A stretch of DNA of 64,000 bases from the NCBI GenBank assembly GCA_949358305.1, contig OX442314.1:2855087-2919086 (forward strand). Reading direction: 5' to 3'. The translations under genes and the position numbers were made by a program. Below, in pieces: positions 13,909-25,800 of the stretch. The stretch's first letter is position 1. Every line of letters begins with the position of its first letter. The notes under the pieces were generated by a model, which was given only the letters and a program-made list of their open reading frames with translations, was not told the DNA's origin and ran no database searches. Source of the stretch: Strigamia acuminata (taxonomy: Eukaryota > Arthropoda > Chilopoda > Geophilomorpha > Linotaeniidae).

Positions 13909-15828
13909 TTCAGTATTCAATCTTAATATTAAATATTGTAATATTAGTGTGTTTTATGATTTTTATTTCTTCTTCATTATATTTTAGGTTTTAAAGTGTT
14001 GCGCAACAAAAACAAGTTGCGAATCATTCCAAGTGTGAATTGACTTAAATTTTGTTTATTTGTAATAAAGTTTTCTTCTTTTTATGAGCATGCAAAACGG
14101 GTGTGTGTAGTTAATAATAAATTACTGACGAACGACATAGCAATGAATAAGGCGGATGGAAAGAAATGAGATTGCATCATGCCTTCGCTGAAAGCGCCAG
14201 AACCTGCGATTGTAGTGGCTAGTATTAAATTTGATCACAAGTGGGCGCTGCGATATGGCGCTAGTGAATGCTTTTCCGTCAACATAGCAACGGTCGCGTT
14301 TGCGCTGTCTATTCTATTTCGCGCGTCGTTTTCGTCTGCTGTTTCCACTGGGATTTCCATTCGTTTTTCTGTATTTATGCAGAATTTTATTGTTTTACAA
14401 CTGAGGAACTGGGTTAGGATTGTATTTCTTGTGGATGGTTTGATTTTGATCAACATTTCTTTGATTTTTTCATGTCTGAAAATGTTTTCATTCCATTTTA
14501 GGCCTAATCTAAACTCATTCGAATTGAAATAGGCTGTTGAAATGACTTTTTTCAGACTGAATTTAAAATTGTATGTTTTTGTCTTTTCCCAATTTTTTTT
14601 GTCATTTTGTAGGGATTTAAATTTAAATTTGAATATTTTTTGTAGTTTTTATGTAGTTTTTTCTCCAGCGGTGTTTTTTCTTTTTGTGATCAAAATCAAT
14701 TCGATTTAATTCTTTTGCGAAATGTAAAAAATCCCAGAGATAATTAAGGATTCTTTTAAATTTTTAGAGTTTACATTCTATTCTATTGTTATTTGAGTAT
14801 GGGGGTGTAAAATCCAACTCTCCACCTCCTCGTGGTCACCCCTGGGTCAAGCAAAAAGAGAGCTCTGGTCATAATAGAGTTGGTATTGTAGGCCTGCACT
14901 CCATTTACTCTATGGATGTAGCATTTACTAATTGTTATGCAATTTTGACACTATGACTGCTTGGTTTCACTATTTTTTTCCTTTTTCCATATTTTTCCAT
15001 ATCTCCTTTTCTCTAATCTTGCTTTTTGAAATCCTGCTGATTTGAGAGTACCTTGAAGTGTGCTTACTGTTCTGAACTATCCTGTTGTTTTTGGATCTTA
15101 TTCAGGCCCATCTTTTCCAACTTTCTCTTGCTGATGCCTTTCCTCTCAATCTGAGATGGTTTCCTTGTGAATAATAGACCTTTTGATGGGGTATTTTGGT
15201 TACAACGCCCAACTTGCACTAGTTTATATTCTTTTCCAGATGTTTTGGCTAAATCAGTCAACTGGTTTTTTAATGTTGCTTTACTGGTTGGCTAATGACT
15301 TTTTGGCTGCAAATTTGTTTGAACGTTCTTCAATAGAAACTTTCTTGCATATTATCTTGCAGACGTTTTAACATTTCCAAATGAGCAAATGGCCAGAGAT
15401 TTCTTGTCAGTTTCGTTGTGAGGTCAAGCAAGACCTTTTGTTCTCTTTTGGTTTGTTTTCTGGTTGATCCTCTTTCATCAACCAAAAGTCCAGAAAATGT
15501 TTCCATTTCATTTTAGGTCTAATCTCAACTCTATTTTTTTGTGACTTGACAATGGTGCGACAACTTTCTATTCAAGATACTTTTTACTTGTCTGCCTGCA
15601 CTCTAAAAAAATAATTTATTTATTATTATTTTATTATAATTCATGTTGTCATGGCTTTCTGCCATGTTTTGCCATGTTTCTGGAGCTGCTTTGTCCAGAA
15701 TCAATCACATTTCTAATTAAATTAATTATTGATTGATTAAATTAATACCGAAATGCAAGCATTTTCTGGTTTTCGAGGTTGATGTATTTATGATTCCTCG
15801 ATTTGAGAATCCACGAATACACAATATA
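13909..15828. other. Intergenic stretch, no recognised gene
   Basis: After the polyadenylation signal at 14064 I see AT-rich DNA. A minus-strand frame at 15064-15300 is rich in K, Q and S and ends at a plausible donor (GAACA before GTAAGC). A second minus-strand open stretch lies near 14790-14900. Neither resembles a family I know, and both may be decayed transposon pieces. Confidence 0.4.
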
Positions 15829-16656
15829 CAGGGTGTTCTGAAAGTCTGGTCCCCTCCAAATATTTCCTAAGCAATTGCATCTAGGCCAACTTTGATGAAG
15901 GGATCATATAGGAAGTTGGGTGAAAGCAATCCAATGACGTCATCAAATTTGACCTTAAAGGTAATTTTCAAGGTCATTCACTTTCTAACTTTTAAACCGT
16001 TGAAGATACAGCAAAATTTCCAATTACAAAGTTGTAGAGCACCATCAAATTAGTACTATACAACTTATCTTAGTTATCTTAAGCCAATTTTTTCATAACG
16101 CGCAATATTGCAGTAACGCATGGCGACGCTATTCACATGCGCTACATCGCGTGTAGGAATTATTCTTACATGTCACGCATACGAATGTCGCGCATATTAT
16201 CACAGGTTAATGATTGGGTGCGAGGGAGTGTGGGTGGATGAGTTAGGAGTTGGTTTCTAGGTATCACTTAATTAGTTGTTCGAAATGTTGTCCTTCGACA
16301 GTTAGACAGAGTTCTGCATTGTTAGACTAATTTGATGGTGCTCTACAACTTTTTGATTGAAAATTTCAATTTGCTGATTTGTTTTCTTTTATTAAAAAAA
16401 AACTAAGGTGACTAAGATAAGTTGTATAGTACTAATTTGATGGTGCTCTACAACTTTGTAATTGGAAATTTTGCTGTATCTTCAACGGTTTAAAAGTTAG
16501 AAAGTGAATGACCTTGAAAATGACCTTCAAGGTCAAATTTGATGACGTCATTGGATTGCTCTCACCCAACTTCCTATATGATCCCTTCATCAAAGTTGGC
16601 CTAGATACAATTGCTCAGGAAATATTTGGAGGGGACCAGACTTTCAGAACACCCTG
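15829..16656. mobile_element. TA-flanked MITE with about 250-bp terminal inverted repeats
   Basis: The left end CAGGGTGTTCTGAAAGTC and the right end are inverted copies. The arms stay near-identical for about 250 bp (15829-16083 and 16400-16656), and a TA dinucleotide flanks each end. This is the form of a Tc1/mariner-type non-autonomous element. The core has no transposase. A piece of the arm (ACTAATTTGATGGTGCTCTA) is present a third time at about 16327. Each arm carries TGACGTCA and CAAGGTCA motifs. Confidence 0.85.
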
Positions 16657-16984
16657 TATTATCATAAACAATGATCACATTGTGGCGGGTGGTCACCAAT
16701 TGTAGGTCAAGAGTAATGGCAGAAATAGTGGGGGGTGAGGCTGGTTTTGCCTACACTGACAGGTAGCGTAGTTGGTCAGTAGCGACCTCAGGAGGGAGTG
16801 GTTGGAGGAATCTAACACCACTGATCCATGGAGCTTAGAAACTAGGATCCAAGTCCAAAAATAAAGAAAGAAAGCAAACAGGTCTTTACACCAATGCTTT
16901 ACTGAAATAAGAATAACAATATATAATTTGCTAACAAGGAAATATAATAAAGAAAGCATACATCCATAGAGAAAAAGGCTTAAT
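16657..16984. other. Non-coding stretch right of the MITE
   Basis: I see no gene, repeat array or transposon end here. A minus-strand frame across it is a hydrophobic low-complexity translation without other support. Confidence 0.4.
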
Positions 16985-17350
16985 TTAGTCATAACATGGA
17001 AACTTGAGAAAAATAGGAAATAACGCAGAAAATATAGAAACAACATAGGAAATTGAGAAATAATACAACAAGTTCGTCCAGGTTGTCAATTCTATTTGAT
17101 ATTTTGTACCACAGTGCCGTTTGTTGACGACGTTTACTTCTGGAGGAGGAGGAGCAGGAGGAAGAGGTGTTCTGGTTAGAAAGTGTATTACTGCAATTAT
17201 AGTAACTGCTGTTAAAATAAAAATGACCAATCGTTCGATGAAACTCATGATGTAGTAGAAATCATCGCGATTAAATCCAAAACTTTTATTGGAGAATGGG
17301 GTTTTCTTACGATCTCTAATTCCTGTTTGGGAAATATTCTTTGTCTTCAC
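16985..17350 (-). CDS. Possible exon of an unrecognised small membrane protein
   Basis: This minus-strand open frame encodes a basic segment, one clear hydrophobic helix (FIERLVIFILTAVTIIAVI), a proline cluster (LPPAPPPPE) and a Cys-containing tail. The frame stays open upstream to a possible acceptor (TATATTTTAG), and no ATG starts it, so it would be an internal or last exon. I do not recognise the family. A decayed transposon gene is an alternative. Confidence 0.3.
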   Translation of the reverse strand: MKTKNISQTGIRDRKKTPFSNKSFGFNRDDFYYIMSFIERLVIFILTAVTIIAVIHFLTRTPLPPAPPPPEVNVVNKRHCGTKYQIELTTWTNLLYYFSISYVVSIFSALFPIFLKFPCYD

Positions 17351-17435
17351 TGTGTTATTATAAACAGCACAGCTTCTAAAATATAAATCAACATTGCTAA
17401 GTTTATTTATTTATTATTTATTATCTGAAAAATAC

Positions 17436-17561
17436 CTTTAAACTTTGAATCTTTGTGTGTTTAGTTTTTGTGCATGGTTTACTACCTCGTCTTTTTGTAA
17501 ATGTTTTGTAGACTTCTGTAACAGCATTAGCATCTATATTTACTTTGTCTATCATTGGCAT
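17436..17561 (-). CDS. Possible first coding exon, unrecognised (pairs with 16985-17350)
   Basis: ATG at 17561 opens 42 codons rich in Lys and Thr and ends exactly at a good donor (TTAAAG before GTATTT). The simplest join to the membrane-helix frame downstream on the same strand is out of phase unless a weak acceptor is used, so the two may not belong together. Confidence 0.25.
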
Positions 17562-19409
17562 TTTACTAAACAAGAAAAAAAACAAATAAACAAAAACACT
17601 AAAACAATAACAATAAACTTCTGCAGGATTCCAAGATTCTGCAATTTTTCTCAGAACCTGGAGCTGCCCTGATCCCTTGTTAGGGTTATTGGTCCTGGGC
17701 AGTCCTGACTAAGCCTAACCTAGACCTAGTCCCTGAAATGCAAAAGGAAGCAAGACAGAATACTAATTCTTAAAGAAAAATAAATTTTGATACAGTTCCT
17801 GACTGGGGTCCTGGGTCCCTGATTGAGGTGCCACTTTTAGATCTTTGCCCTTAGATATAAAATAAACATACACAGGTTTATGCCTAACCTTGTATACTAG
17901 TAGAAGTGAAAAACCTTTATTGTTTCATACCTGATCAACTGTTGCTAGGGGAAAATATTGAAGCTGCATGATGTCTAAGCATAATGCTCTTGCATGACGC
18001 CTTAGCATCTTGCACCCGCATGATGCCTTGTATATTATATTGTTGCCAATACAATGCACCATCTAACTGTGCTCAAACCTGCACAATTTCTTGTGGTGCA
18101 AATATACCAGTAATTTTTCCCACAAAGAGTTTGCTTGTTGGGCTGGCATGTAGGTGTACTCCATTGTTGATCGCATGATCAGGTTATAGTTGGTTTCCCA
18201 GATGACTTGAGCTTGATTAGGCCTAAAATTTTCATACTTGCCATTAGCTTCCTGGGCCTAACCTTGGCATAACACCTGAAAATTTGAAAAAAAAGAGACA
18301 GAAACCAATTTTTTAAACTTAAACTAAGATACTTAATAATCTGCCTTGTCAACTTTTTTTATTTAAATATATTTGAAAGCTCTCTTGCATAGCAACCACA
18401 CAATTGAATTAGGTCCAAGAAAATCTGTGTACTATATCGGAATTGTTTGCCATGTTGTCAAATTTTGAAAGTAAAAAAAAAATTAAAAACTAGAAGAAAA
18501 AAAAAATTACTTACGGTACTACATTGTTGGCAAAATTTATCCAAAAAATTACTTCGTCCAATTTGAAAAGACAAAGGGATAAATTACTTTTGTAGCCGTC
18601 TTGTTTACAGTTTATAAATTATTTTCGTTGCAATGTTCGTTCAAAAGAAGCATGGTTGACACGCAACTCGCAAATAAGAAACAAAAAGTAAACCTGATGA
18701 AAGATAATGAATCCACAAAAATAGAAAACAAGTTTAGTAATGAATTAATTCTTTTCGCACCGATAAAATAATATGATACAAATCCGCCTCTGCAGACATT
18801 GGTCAGTGTGAAGTATTCACTTGATATTCCACCTTGAAGAGTTGGGAGAGTTGAAGAGTTAGGCTTGGAGATTTGGTATTGAAATATAAAGTACTGCGCT
18901 AAAGAGCGCAGCAATGAGGCGATGTTACATTTAGGATTTTGGAGTCGAGACTGATTCTTTATTGTAAAAGAATGGAGTGGGTTGCTAGGGGACAATCTCC
19001 TAGCAACCCACTGTACAATGATAAGGTAAGTATTGTTCAATTATGTAATAGAAATGGCGGGTCGCAGACACAACAGTCAGTTTATTGTAGAGTTCAGGCA
19101 TGGACATAGGCGATAAAATAGCACAAACTTTATACAAAAATGCAGTCGAATAATCTTTTAATAACCTTCAAACATACATCCGTAGAAAAGGTTTGAAAAT
19201 GCTTTCGAAATTCCTAAATCTTTGAAGAAATGTAACGTTTTTTTTATTTCCGGCAAAAATAACCAAGAAATTCAAATTCACGTGGGGGGGGGGGGGTTGT
19301 TCTACCGTTATACTCGTTAAAATCGCGTTATTTCTGCATTTTTAACGGAATTTATTCGAAAAAAATTAAACATATCGAAGGATGTTTGTAGATACCCGGT
19401 GATAAACAT
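17562..19409. other. Intergenic stretch, no recognised gene
   Basis: AT-rich sequence with no open frame I can support. Notable items are a 14-bp perfect hairpin (18976-19012) and a G14-type run near 19284. Confidence 0.4.
18976..19012. repeat. Short perfect hairpin
   Basis: AGTGGGTTGCTAGG and CCTAGCAACCCACT form a 14-bp stem with a 9-nt loop. Confidence 0.6.
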
Positions 19410-19592
19410 TAAGGGGAATCAGAAAAGAAATTTAAGTACTTAACTGGTCAAGTACTTAAGTGTGGATATGCAACTGAGCATGCCCAGAACATTTTTAAAG
19501 TTTGTTTTTACACACTGGGCATGCTCAGTTGCATATCCACACTTAAGTACTTGACCAGTTAAGTACTTAAATTTCTTTTCTGATTCCCCTTA
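19410..19592. mobile_element. Perfect 78-bp-arm hairpin element, TA-flanked
   Basis: The arm 19410-19487 is the exact reverse complement of 19515-19592, with a 27-nt loop. The ends read TAAGGGGAATCAG and CTGATTCCCCTTA, so the termini are AGGGGAATCAG with a TA on each side, as in a Tc1/mariner-type or similar foldback MITE. The absence of any arm mismatch points to recent origin or ongoing arm correction. A transcript would fold into long double-stranded RNA. Confidence 0.85.
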
Positions 19593-20678
19593 GTTTCTTT
19601 GCACAGTATGTTGTAAGAGTGGAAGTGATTACACACGTAGTGAGTGATGGAAATTGACAAGTGAGTTTATTCTTTAAAAATAGGAGTCTAAATACGTGAC
19701 GGGAGTAGTAAAAGCTCTCTGATTGGTACACATCTGGTTCGGTGACTTCTTTCATCCGCATTCATCTTGTATTATCGTCAACATGTAAACGAGTTAAAAC
19801 ATGTCGTGATTCGACTTTGTGGTTAGAAGAATAATAATAATACACTTGGGAATACAATATAATATGCAGAATACTGCTTTATTCGAATAAACTTACTAAT
19901 ACAAATACGTTAGATTATACTGGTCGTTGGTCCTCGGATTCTGCAGCAAATACGAGTTGCTGCTAAACAATGGACGATCCAATTGTTTAGGCCTACGCGT
20001 GGTCTGCTTGGTTGTCTAGGGGTTTCCACGTGTTGTAGTGAACACGCGAGAATTTGCTTTCTGGTGCGAATTAAACGAAAATCGTTTGGAGATTTATTCT
20101 CATGTGGATTGTCCACGTTCAATAAATGTGGCTGTTTTACAGTTGAAATGGTCAGCGGGCACCGATCCTCGATCAATCCGTGAAACGACCTGAAAGGTGA
20201 GGTAAATGGTGCTCTTGCTGAAATGTGGTAACTGTAATATATTTCCAGTCGAGCTTCGGTCTTATATACTGACCGGAAGTGACGTCATATGCAAATCATC
20301 ATGATTATGCAGGTTCGCAGAAACACCAGACTAGTCAGTCTAGTCGCTGTTTCAGACGCACTCTAGTGATAGAACTTACCGCTAATTATTTCTCAGGTGA
20401 TGTGGAATCACCACAAACAATAGTGTGACATCGTGAAAATAAAGCTGGAAACTTGGTTAAAGATGTGCAGAAAACCGACATGCGTCCTCCATGTTTTAAT
20501 GCACATCAAAGCAATGATAAAAGTACAGTTAGAGGCTAATTGTCTCAAATATAATACAGCTATATAAATAGGACAAATCAATGTTTGAATACATTGATTT
20601 GTCCTTTACAAACAAAAGAAGCAAAAATACAATACGAAGATAGCAGACGACACGAAATGTAATACATACTAGTATGTG
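19593..20678. other. Intergenic stretch, no recognised gene
   Basis: There is a possible internal palindromic region around 20060-20180 but no coding support. Part of it may be older LTR-element sequence, because copia remnants follow. Confidence 0.3.
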
Positions 20679-20808
20679 TGTTAACACATTAAAGTAACTT
20701 TATCGATCATCACACGGATAATCAATGGATCACAACATACATATCTGCCATGTTAATCCTGAAACACATGGGAAAACCAACTAAATAATCTATCGCTAAC
20801 TAATAACA
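20679..20808 (-). repeat. Candidate 3' LTR of a Ty1/copia element
   Basis: Read on the minus strand, 130 bp begin TGTTATTAG and end GTGTTAACA (TGTTA...TAACA). They lie about 100 bp downstream of the copia RNase H remnant, where a 3' LTR is expected. No second copy is in the window, so the call rests on position and ends alone. Confidence 0.35.
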
Positions 20809-20911
20809 TGTGGCTTCCATTCGTTCTGGGGGTCAATGGCAACATTGGCGCCTGTAAAACTCCTACAAATTCCTCTCACAGATCGGCAATGTTGCTCAGC
20901 GTAGCTTTGTC

Positions 20912-21885
20912 TTATTCATCTTTCTTAATTGCATTCTTTGTAATTCCGAGTCCGATCAAATTTCTTTCTATGGCGGGTCCAGCTAGGGGCTTTTTCAGGA
21001 AGTCGGCGAGGATATTTTCTTCCAAAATATGTTCCACTTCGATTCGTCTGCGCTGAATTTCGTCCTTGATTTGGTGGATTCGCCGAGTATGGTATTTTGT
21101 TCTCGCCTTTTGTGGCCATCTTTGTAACAACTGGGTTGTGTTTAAGCTGTCGCAGAATATGGTTATTCGTTTCTCTTGGTGCTGAGGTGCGAGGAAGTTG
21201 CTCAGGTTTTGCGTCCATATTACCGTACTGCCTTGAATAAGGGCTGGGCGTAATTAAGCGCCGGCCAACCGCCAGCCGAAAAACCAATAAGCGCCGGCCC
21301 CGAATAAACACCGGGTTTATTGTAAATTTGTAATTCGTTTGGATGACGTTTTTTGTCTACCGTACACGTACACGTAATGTACGGTAGAAATGAGCTATTT
21401 AACACTCCTTCATTGTCTCACTGCTGCATTTCTACCAATAATACAGCGGTATGGCTTCAAAAAATTTGAAAAAACATGCATACGACCACAAATTTTTTTT
21501 TACTTGTTATTTTAAACTTTTTTCTCGGATAGAGGCCTGGCTTGAATAATCGCCTGGTTTTGAATAAGCGCCTGGCGGGCAAGTCGAAAAAAAAATAAAC
21601 GCCCGGGCCCTTATTCAAGGCAGTACGGTAGGTACTTCCTTTGCGCCCTCTGAGAGTGCATGCATTTCACTCTCGGTGCTTAATGTTGCGACTGTGTTCT
21701 GTTTTTTACATCTCCAATTTATAATCGCCGTTCCGTCTATTACCACGAACCCCGAGAATAATTTCGCATCCTCGGTCCGGTACTAACTGGCATCAGTGTA
21801 GGCGTGCAAATTTTGGGTCTCTTTTCGATACGTCAAGTAGTCAATTATTTTCTTCAAGTACTTTAAGGTTCGCTTCAGTGCGCAA
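20912..21885 (-). pseudogene. Ty1/copia RNase H remnant, with stop and inserted MITE
   Basis: On the minus strand, 21885-21631 translates to a typical copia RT-RNase H junction (ALKRTLKYLKKIIDYL, then a YTDAS region with an in-frame stop, then TLSTESEMHALSEGAKEV). After the MITE at 21221-21630 the homology resumes with TIFCDS at about 21150 and the KYHTRRIHQIKDE...ILADFLKKPLAG terminal block that ends near 20912. The copy is inactive: it has a nonsense codon, a frame change at the insertion and no preserved upstream RT or integrase. Confidence 0.8.
21221..21630. mobile_element. 410-bp MITE with 24-bp perfect terminal inverted repeats
   Basis: The ends begin TACCGTACTGCC and match in inverted orientation for 24 bp. 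Inside are AATAAGCGCCGG-type modules related to the element in maltase intron 6. It splits the copia RNase H remnant, which confirms it as a later insertion. TA may be the target duplication. Confidence 0.8.
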
Positions 21886-22026
21886 TAATTTTGTTAATTT
21901 TTGATAAAATTTTGTTAATTTTTGATGAAATTTTGTTAATTTTTGATAAAAATTTGTTAATTTTTGATAAAAATTTGTTAATTTTTGATAAAAATTTGCT
22001 AATTTTTGATATAAATTTGTTAATTT
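21886..22026. repeat. Minisatellite, 21-bp unit
   Basis: TTTTTGATAAAAATTTGTTAA and close variants, about seven units, lie between the copia remnant and the C-rich MULE end. Confidence 0.8.
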
Positions 22027-22089
22027 TCCCCCCTAACTTTACTGTCCCCAAATAATGTTGTTCCCCCCAACCCATTTTGCCCCCAACAC

Positions 22090-22275
22090 TTTCGAATGTC
22101 CCCCCAACACTCACGAATGTACCCCCAACACTCACGAATGTACCCCCAACACTTAGGAATGTGCCCCCAACAGTTAGGAATGTGCCCCCAACACTTAGGA
22201 ATGTACCCCCAACACTTAGGAATGTACCCCCAACACTTAGGAATGTACCCCCAACACTTAGGAATGTACCCCCAT
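22090..22275. repeat. Minisatellite, 21-bp C-rich unit
   Basis: CCCCCAACACTTAGGAATGTA is repeated about nine times. ACTCACGAATG variants lie on the left and ACTTAGGAATG on the right. It is part of the inferred MULE terminal repeat. Confidence 0.9.
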
Positions 22276-22571
22276 CATTCTATCTGTGTACACAATGCCC
22301 GCTTCGCTTTTGATGGTCGTCCGCGCTTTTGTTTTTGACCAATGGGAATAGTTACATGTTCACGTTCACGGACAATCACACTCGGTTTCGACTGCTTCCA
22401 ATTCTAGCCGTCCGTGTAATGCTGCAAAGACACAGATGGCGTCACGGCAAACTTCTTGACATTGACTGATTCCAAGTTCCTTTCCAATGACCAACATCTC
22501 ACCAATTCTTTTAGTTTAAAAATGAAGGTGTCAATGGGTAGTCTCTCCTGCAATGTCTCATGTGTGTTGAT
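22275..22571 (-). pseudogene. MULE-like transposase, C-terminal fragment (left of gypsy insertion)
   Basis: The minus-strand frame entering from the insertion reads HETLQERLPIDTFIF, typical of the region after TNNGLE in MULE transposases. It ends with a basic KQKRGRPSKAKRAL tail and a stop at 22275-22277. One in-frame TAG interrupts it. The other half is at 27465-27607. Confidence 0.6.
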
Positions 22572-22754
22572 TGAAGTGTATGATGGATTTAGATGGATTG
22601 ATGGTGTTGGATTGAGACAGGAACAACTCAGGGTTTGACCATCACCTTGGTGGCTATTTGCATAAGTGCATTTATTCTACAGGTACACACAGGTGGCGCT
22701 GCAAAGGGCGGCGTCACAAAATGTCAAAATAAGTATGGAGTACAATACACTCCA
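22572..22754 (-). repeat. 3' LTR of Ty3/gypsy element
   Basis: 183 bp with ends TGAAGTGTA and TACACTCCA on the plus strand. No difference from the other LTR was seen. Confidence 0.92.
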
Positions 22755-22881
22755 ACATCTCCTCAATTGTGTGACAGGAGGGAAAACAATTATAATATTG
22801 CAGTTGGAATAAAACATGAAATGAAATAATAAACAATACAACAATTGAATTCTGACATGGAATAAATGAATGTAATTTGAA

Positions 22882-25800
22882 TTATTGTGGGAAACCGTAA
22901 AATTGGGTTTGCTTGCGGTTTCTCCCAGATCTGCGTCTGCGTGCTGGTAGAGCAGGAATCGCTGGTGGAGTCAGCGGGCGCAGGACAGGCATCGCAACCG
23001 GAACGGGAGCAATGGGTTGGGCTGGAATAACCGCAGTTAAAGTGGGTGCATGAGCTAGGGCCTGGGTTGCTGTTGTTCGTGCGGCTGGCGTCTGTGCAGT
23101 TTGCAGCAAATCTTGTGGCCAAACGAACGGAAAGCTGCTAGAACTTTCCCCCTCAATTGGGAGCGGGCGCCCAATTATAACACGCTTACGCATTTGGTCC
23201 ATGTGTCTGGACCATTTTACAGCGTTGGCAACCTCGACCGTGTACGTGGTCGACGAGTTCTTTGCAGAAACGGTGCCTGGAACCCACTTGTCGTCGTGAC
23301 GGTAGTCTCGAACGTAGACTGGATCGCCAATTTCGAAACTCCTCGCTTTGTCCATGATTGCGACGTCGGGCAACAAACGAGGGTTGAGCAGGTGTAATCT
23401 GGTGCGCAACTGGCGCTGCAGGAAAATTTCAGCCGGTGACTTTTGTGTTGTCACGTGCGGGGACGAGCGGTATGAAAACAGGAAACGGTTCAAGGCTTCT
23501 GCAAGTAAAAGATTTTGTTTGATTAATTTCTCCAACTGATGCTTGAAGGTCTTGACGAATCCCTCGACCGCTCCATTTGTGGCTGGGTGGTATGGTGGCG
23601 AAAACATGTGTCGGACGCCATTCCCGGCCAAAAATTCGCGAAAACATGCTGCAGTAAACTGTGGTCCGTTATCTGAATGCACGTGGATCGGCAAGCCGTG
23701 TTGTGCAAACCAGTCCTGGAGAACGGCAATTGTTGCAGCGGTTGTGGTGGACGACATGGCGCGAACTTCGCACCACTTTGACTTCGCGTCCACGGCCAGT
23801 AGGAACGACTTTCCTAAGAATGGCCCAGCAAAATCGATGTGGACGCGGCCCCATACCTCGTCCGGTATCGGCCATCGAGTGGTGGACGAGCGAGGAGGAG
23901 CTGGGAGTGCCCGTTGGCAAGCGTCGCACGAGCGCAAGGTGCGTTCGACGTCATTGTCGATGCCTGGCCACCAAACCGTGGTGCGCGCAAGTGATTTGGT
24001 GCGCACAATGCCGTAGTGGCCTGCATGCAATTCCGCCAAAATTGCAGCTTGCAGGCCGACCGGAACCACGATTCTGTCAGATAAAAATAACACATTATCG
24101 AAAATGGAGAATGAGTCTCTGTGCTTGTAAAATGGTGCCATTTCAGGCGTGTGGTGCTGCCATCCATTTCGTGCGCACTGAAGCACGGCTTGCAACAGGG
24201 GGTCAGCTGCATACGCTGCGAGCAGAGACGTTGGTGAAACTGGAAACTGTCGAACTGACGTGGAAAAAATCTGAATTGCGCCGACTTCAAGGTCCTCGGT
24301 GGTGTCGATCAAAGGCTGGGGGTTTCTGGACAATCCATCCGCGATCGCGTTGTCCGCTGCTGGAACGTGGGTGATCTGGAAATCGTAAGCAGAGAGAAAA
24401 ACCGCCCAGCGATGGAGGCGTGCAGCCACGATCTGGTTGCAGCCCTTCTTTTCTCCAAAAATCGACACTAAGGGCTTGTGGTCAGTGCGGAGCATGAAAC
24501 GTCTGCCGAACAAATAATGGTGAAATTTACGCACACCAAACACAATTGCGTAACCTTCGCGGTCGATCTGCGCGTAGTTGCGCTGCGCAGGCGACAAAAG
24601 GGAGGACGCGAATGCAATCGGGCGATGCACTGCTGCGCTGTCGATGTGGGAGAGGAAGGCTCCGACTCCCACTGGCGAGGCATCGACCGTCAAAAATACT
24701 GGTTTGCGTTGGTCGTAATGTGCCAGCGCCGATTCCGTTGAAACCGACGTGCGAACCTCTTGCCATGCCGTCTCGTGCTGTTTGGTCCAAGTCCACTTGA
24801 CGTTGTCGCGTGTCAGGCTGTACAGCGGCTCGAGCAGGGTCGACAGGTTGGGCACAAATCGGCGATAGTAGTTTACTAGGCCTATAAACGACTTGAGAGA
24901 AGTGACGTCCAACGGACGAGACGAGTTTCGCAGCGGCTCTATTTTCGAGGCAATCGGTGAAATCCCTTGTTTGGAGATTCGCAGGCCTAAAAAATCAACA
25001 GATTGGCGCAAGAACTTGCATTTAGATTTACTCAAAGTCAGTCCAGATCGGTTGAATGCCGCTAGCAAGCGATCGAGATTGTCCAAGTGAATGTCGTTTG
25101 TTGCGCCTGTGACCGCCGAGTCGTCGATGTAAGGTTGTGTTGCATCTATTTCTGTCGTCAAATCGTCCATTGTGCGTTGGAACAGCGCTGGAGCCGTGGA
25201 AATCCCGTAAAAAAGTCTATTGACACAAAAAAGCCCAATGTGGGTGTTAATGGTGCATAAATCTTTGCTGGCGTCGTCCAATTCGAGTTGGTTGTACGCA
25301 TGATTCATGTCGAGTGTGGAATAAGATTCCCCACCCGACAACTTTGCTGCCACGTCAGCGAACAGCGGCAATGGGTACGAGCACGGGAGCACCGCCTTGT
25401 TGACAGTGCGGTTGTAGCACCCGGCTATCTTCATTGTGCCTTCCGACTTACGGACGTGCATGATGGGCGTAGCCCATTTGGAGGACGCCACAGGAGAAAT
25501 TATGCCCAGAGCTTGCAATCGATGCAATTCCTTTTCGAGGTCAGGCTTAACGGACAGCGGAACTGGGTAGGCCTTGAGAAATATCGGTTTGAAATGTGTG
25601 TCAATGTCAATACTCACGGTGGTCGGCAGGTAGCGACCAATCTCGTCACGAAAAACGTTTTCGTGTTTGCGCAGCAAAGCGTCCAACTTTGCCAAAATTT
25701 CCGGAGTCGCTGTGGTGAGCGGAGCAGCAAACGGCAGAGGAGCGGCAGACGTCGCAGGAGCAGCGGCAGCAGCAGCAGCAGCAGGGGCGTCTGTCACAGC

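Noticed and set aside
14179-14532. 117-codon plus-strand frame
   Set aside because: Composition changes along its length, there is no recognisable motif and no splice or polyadenylation context.
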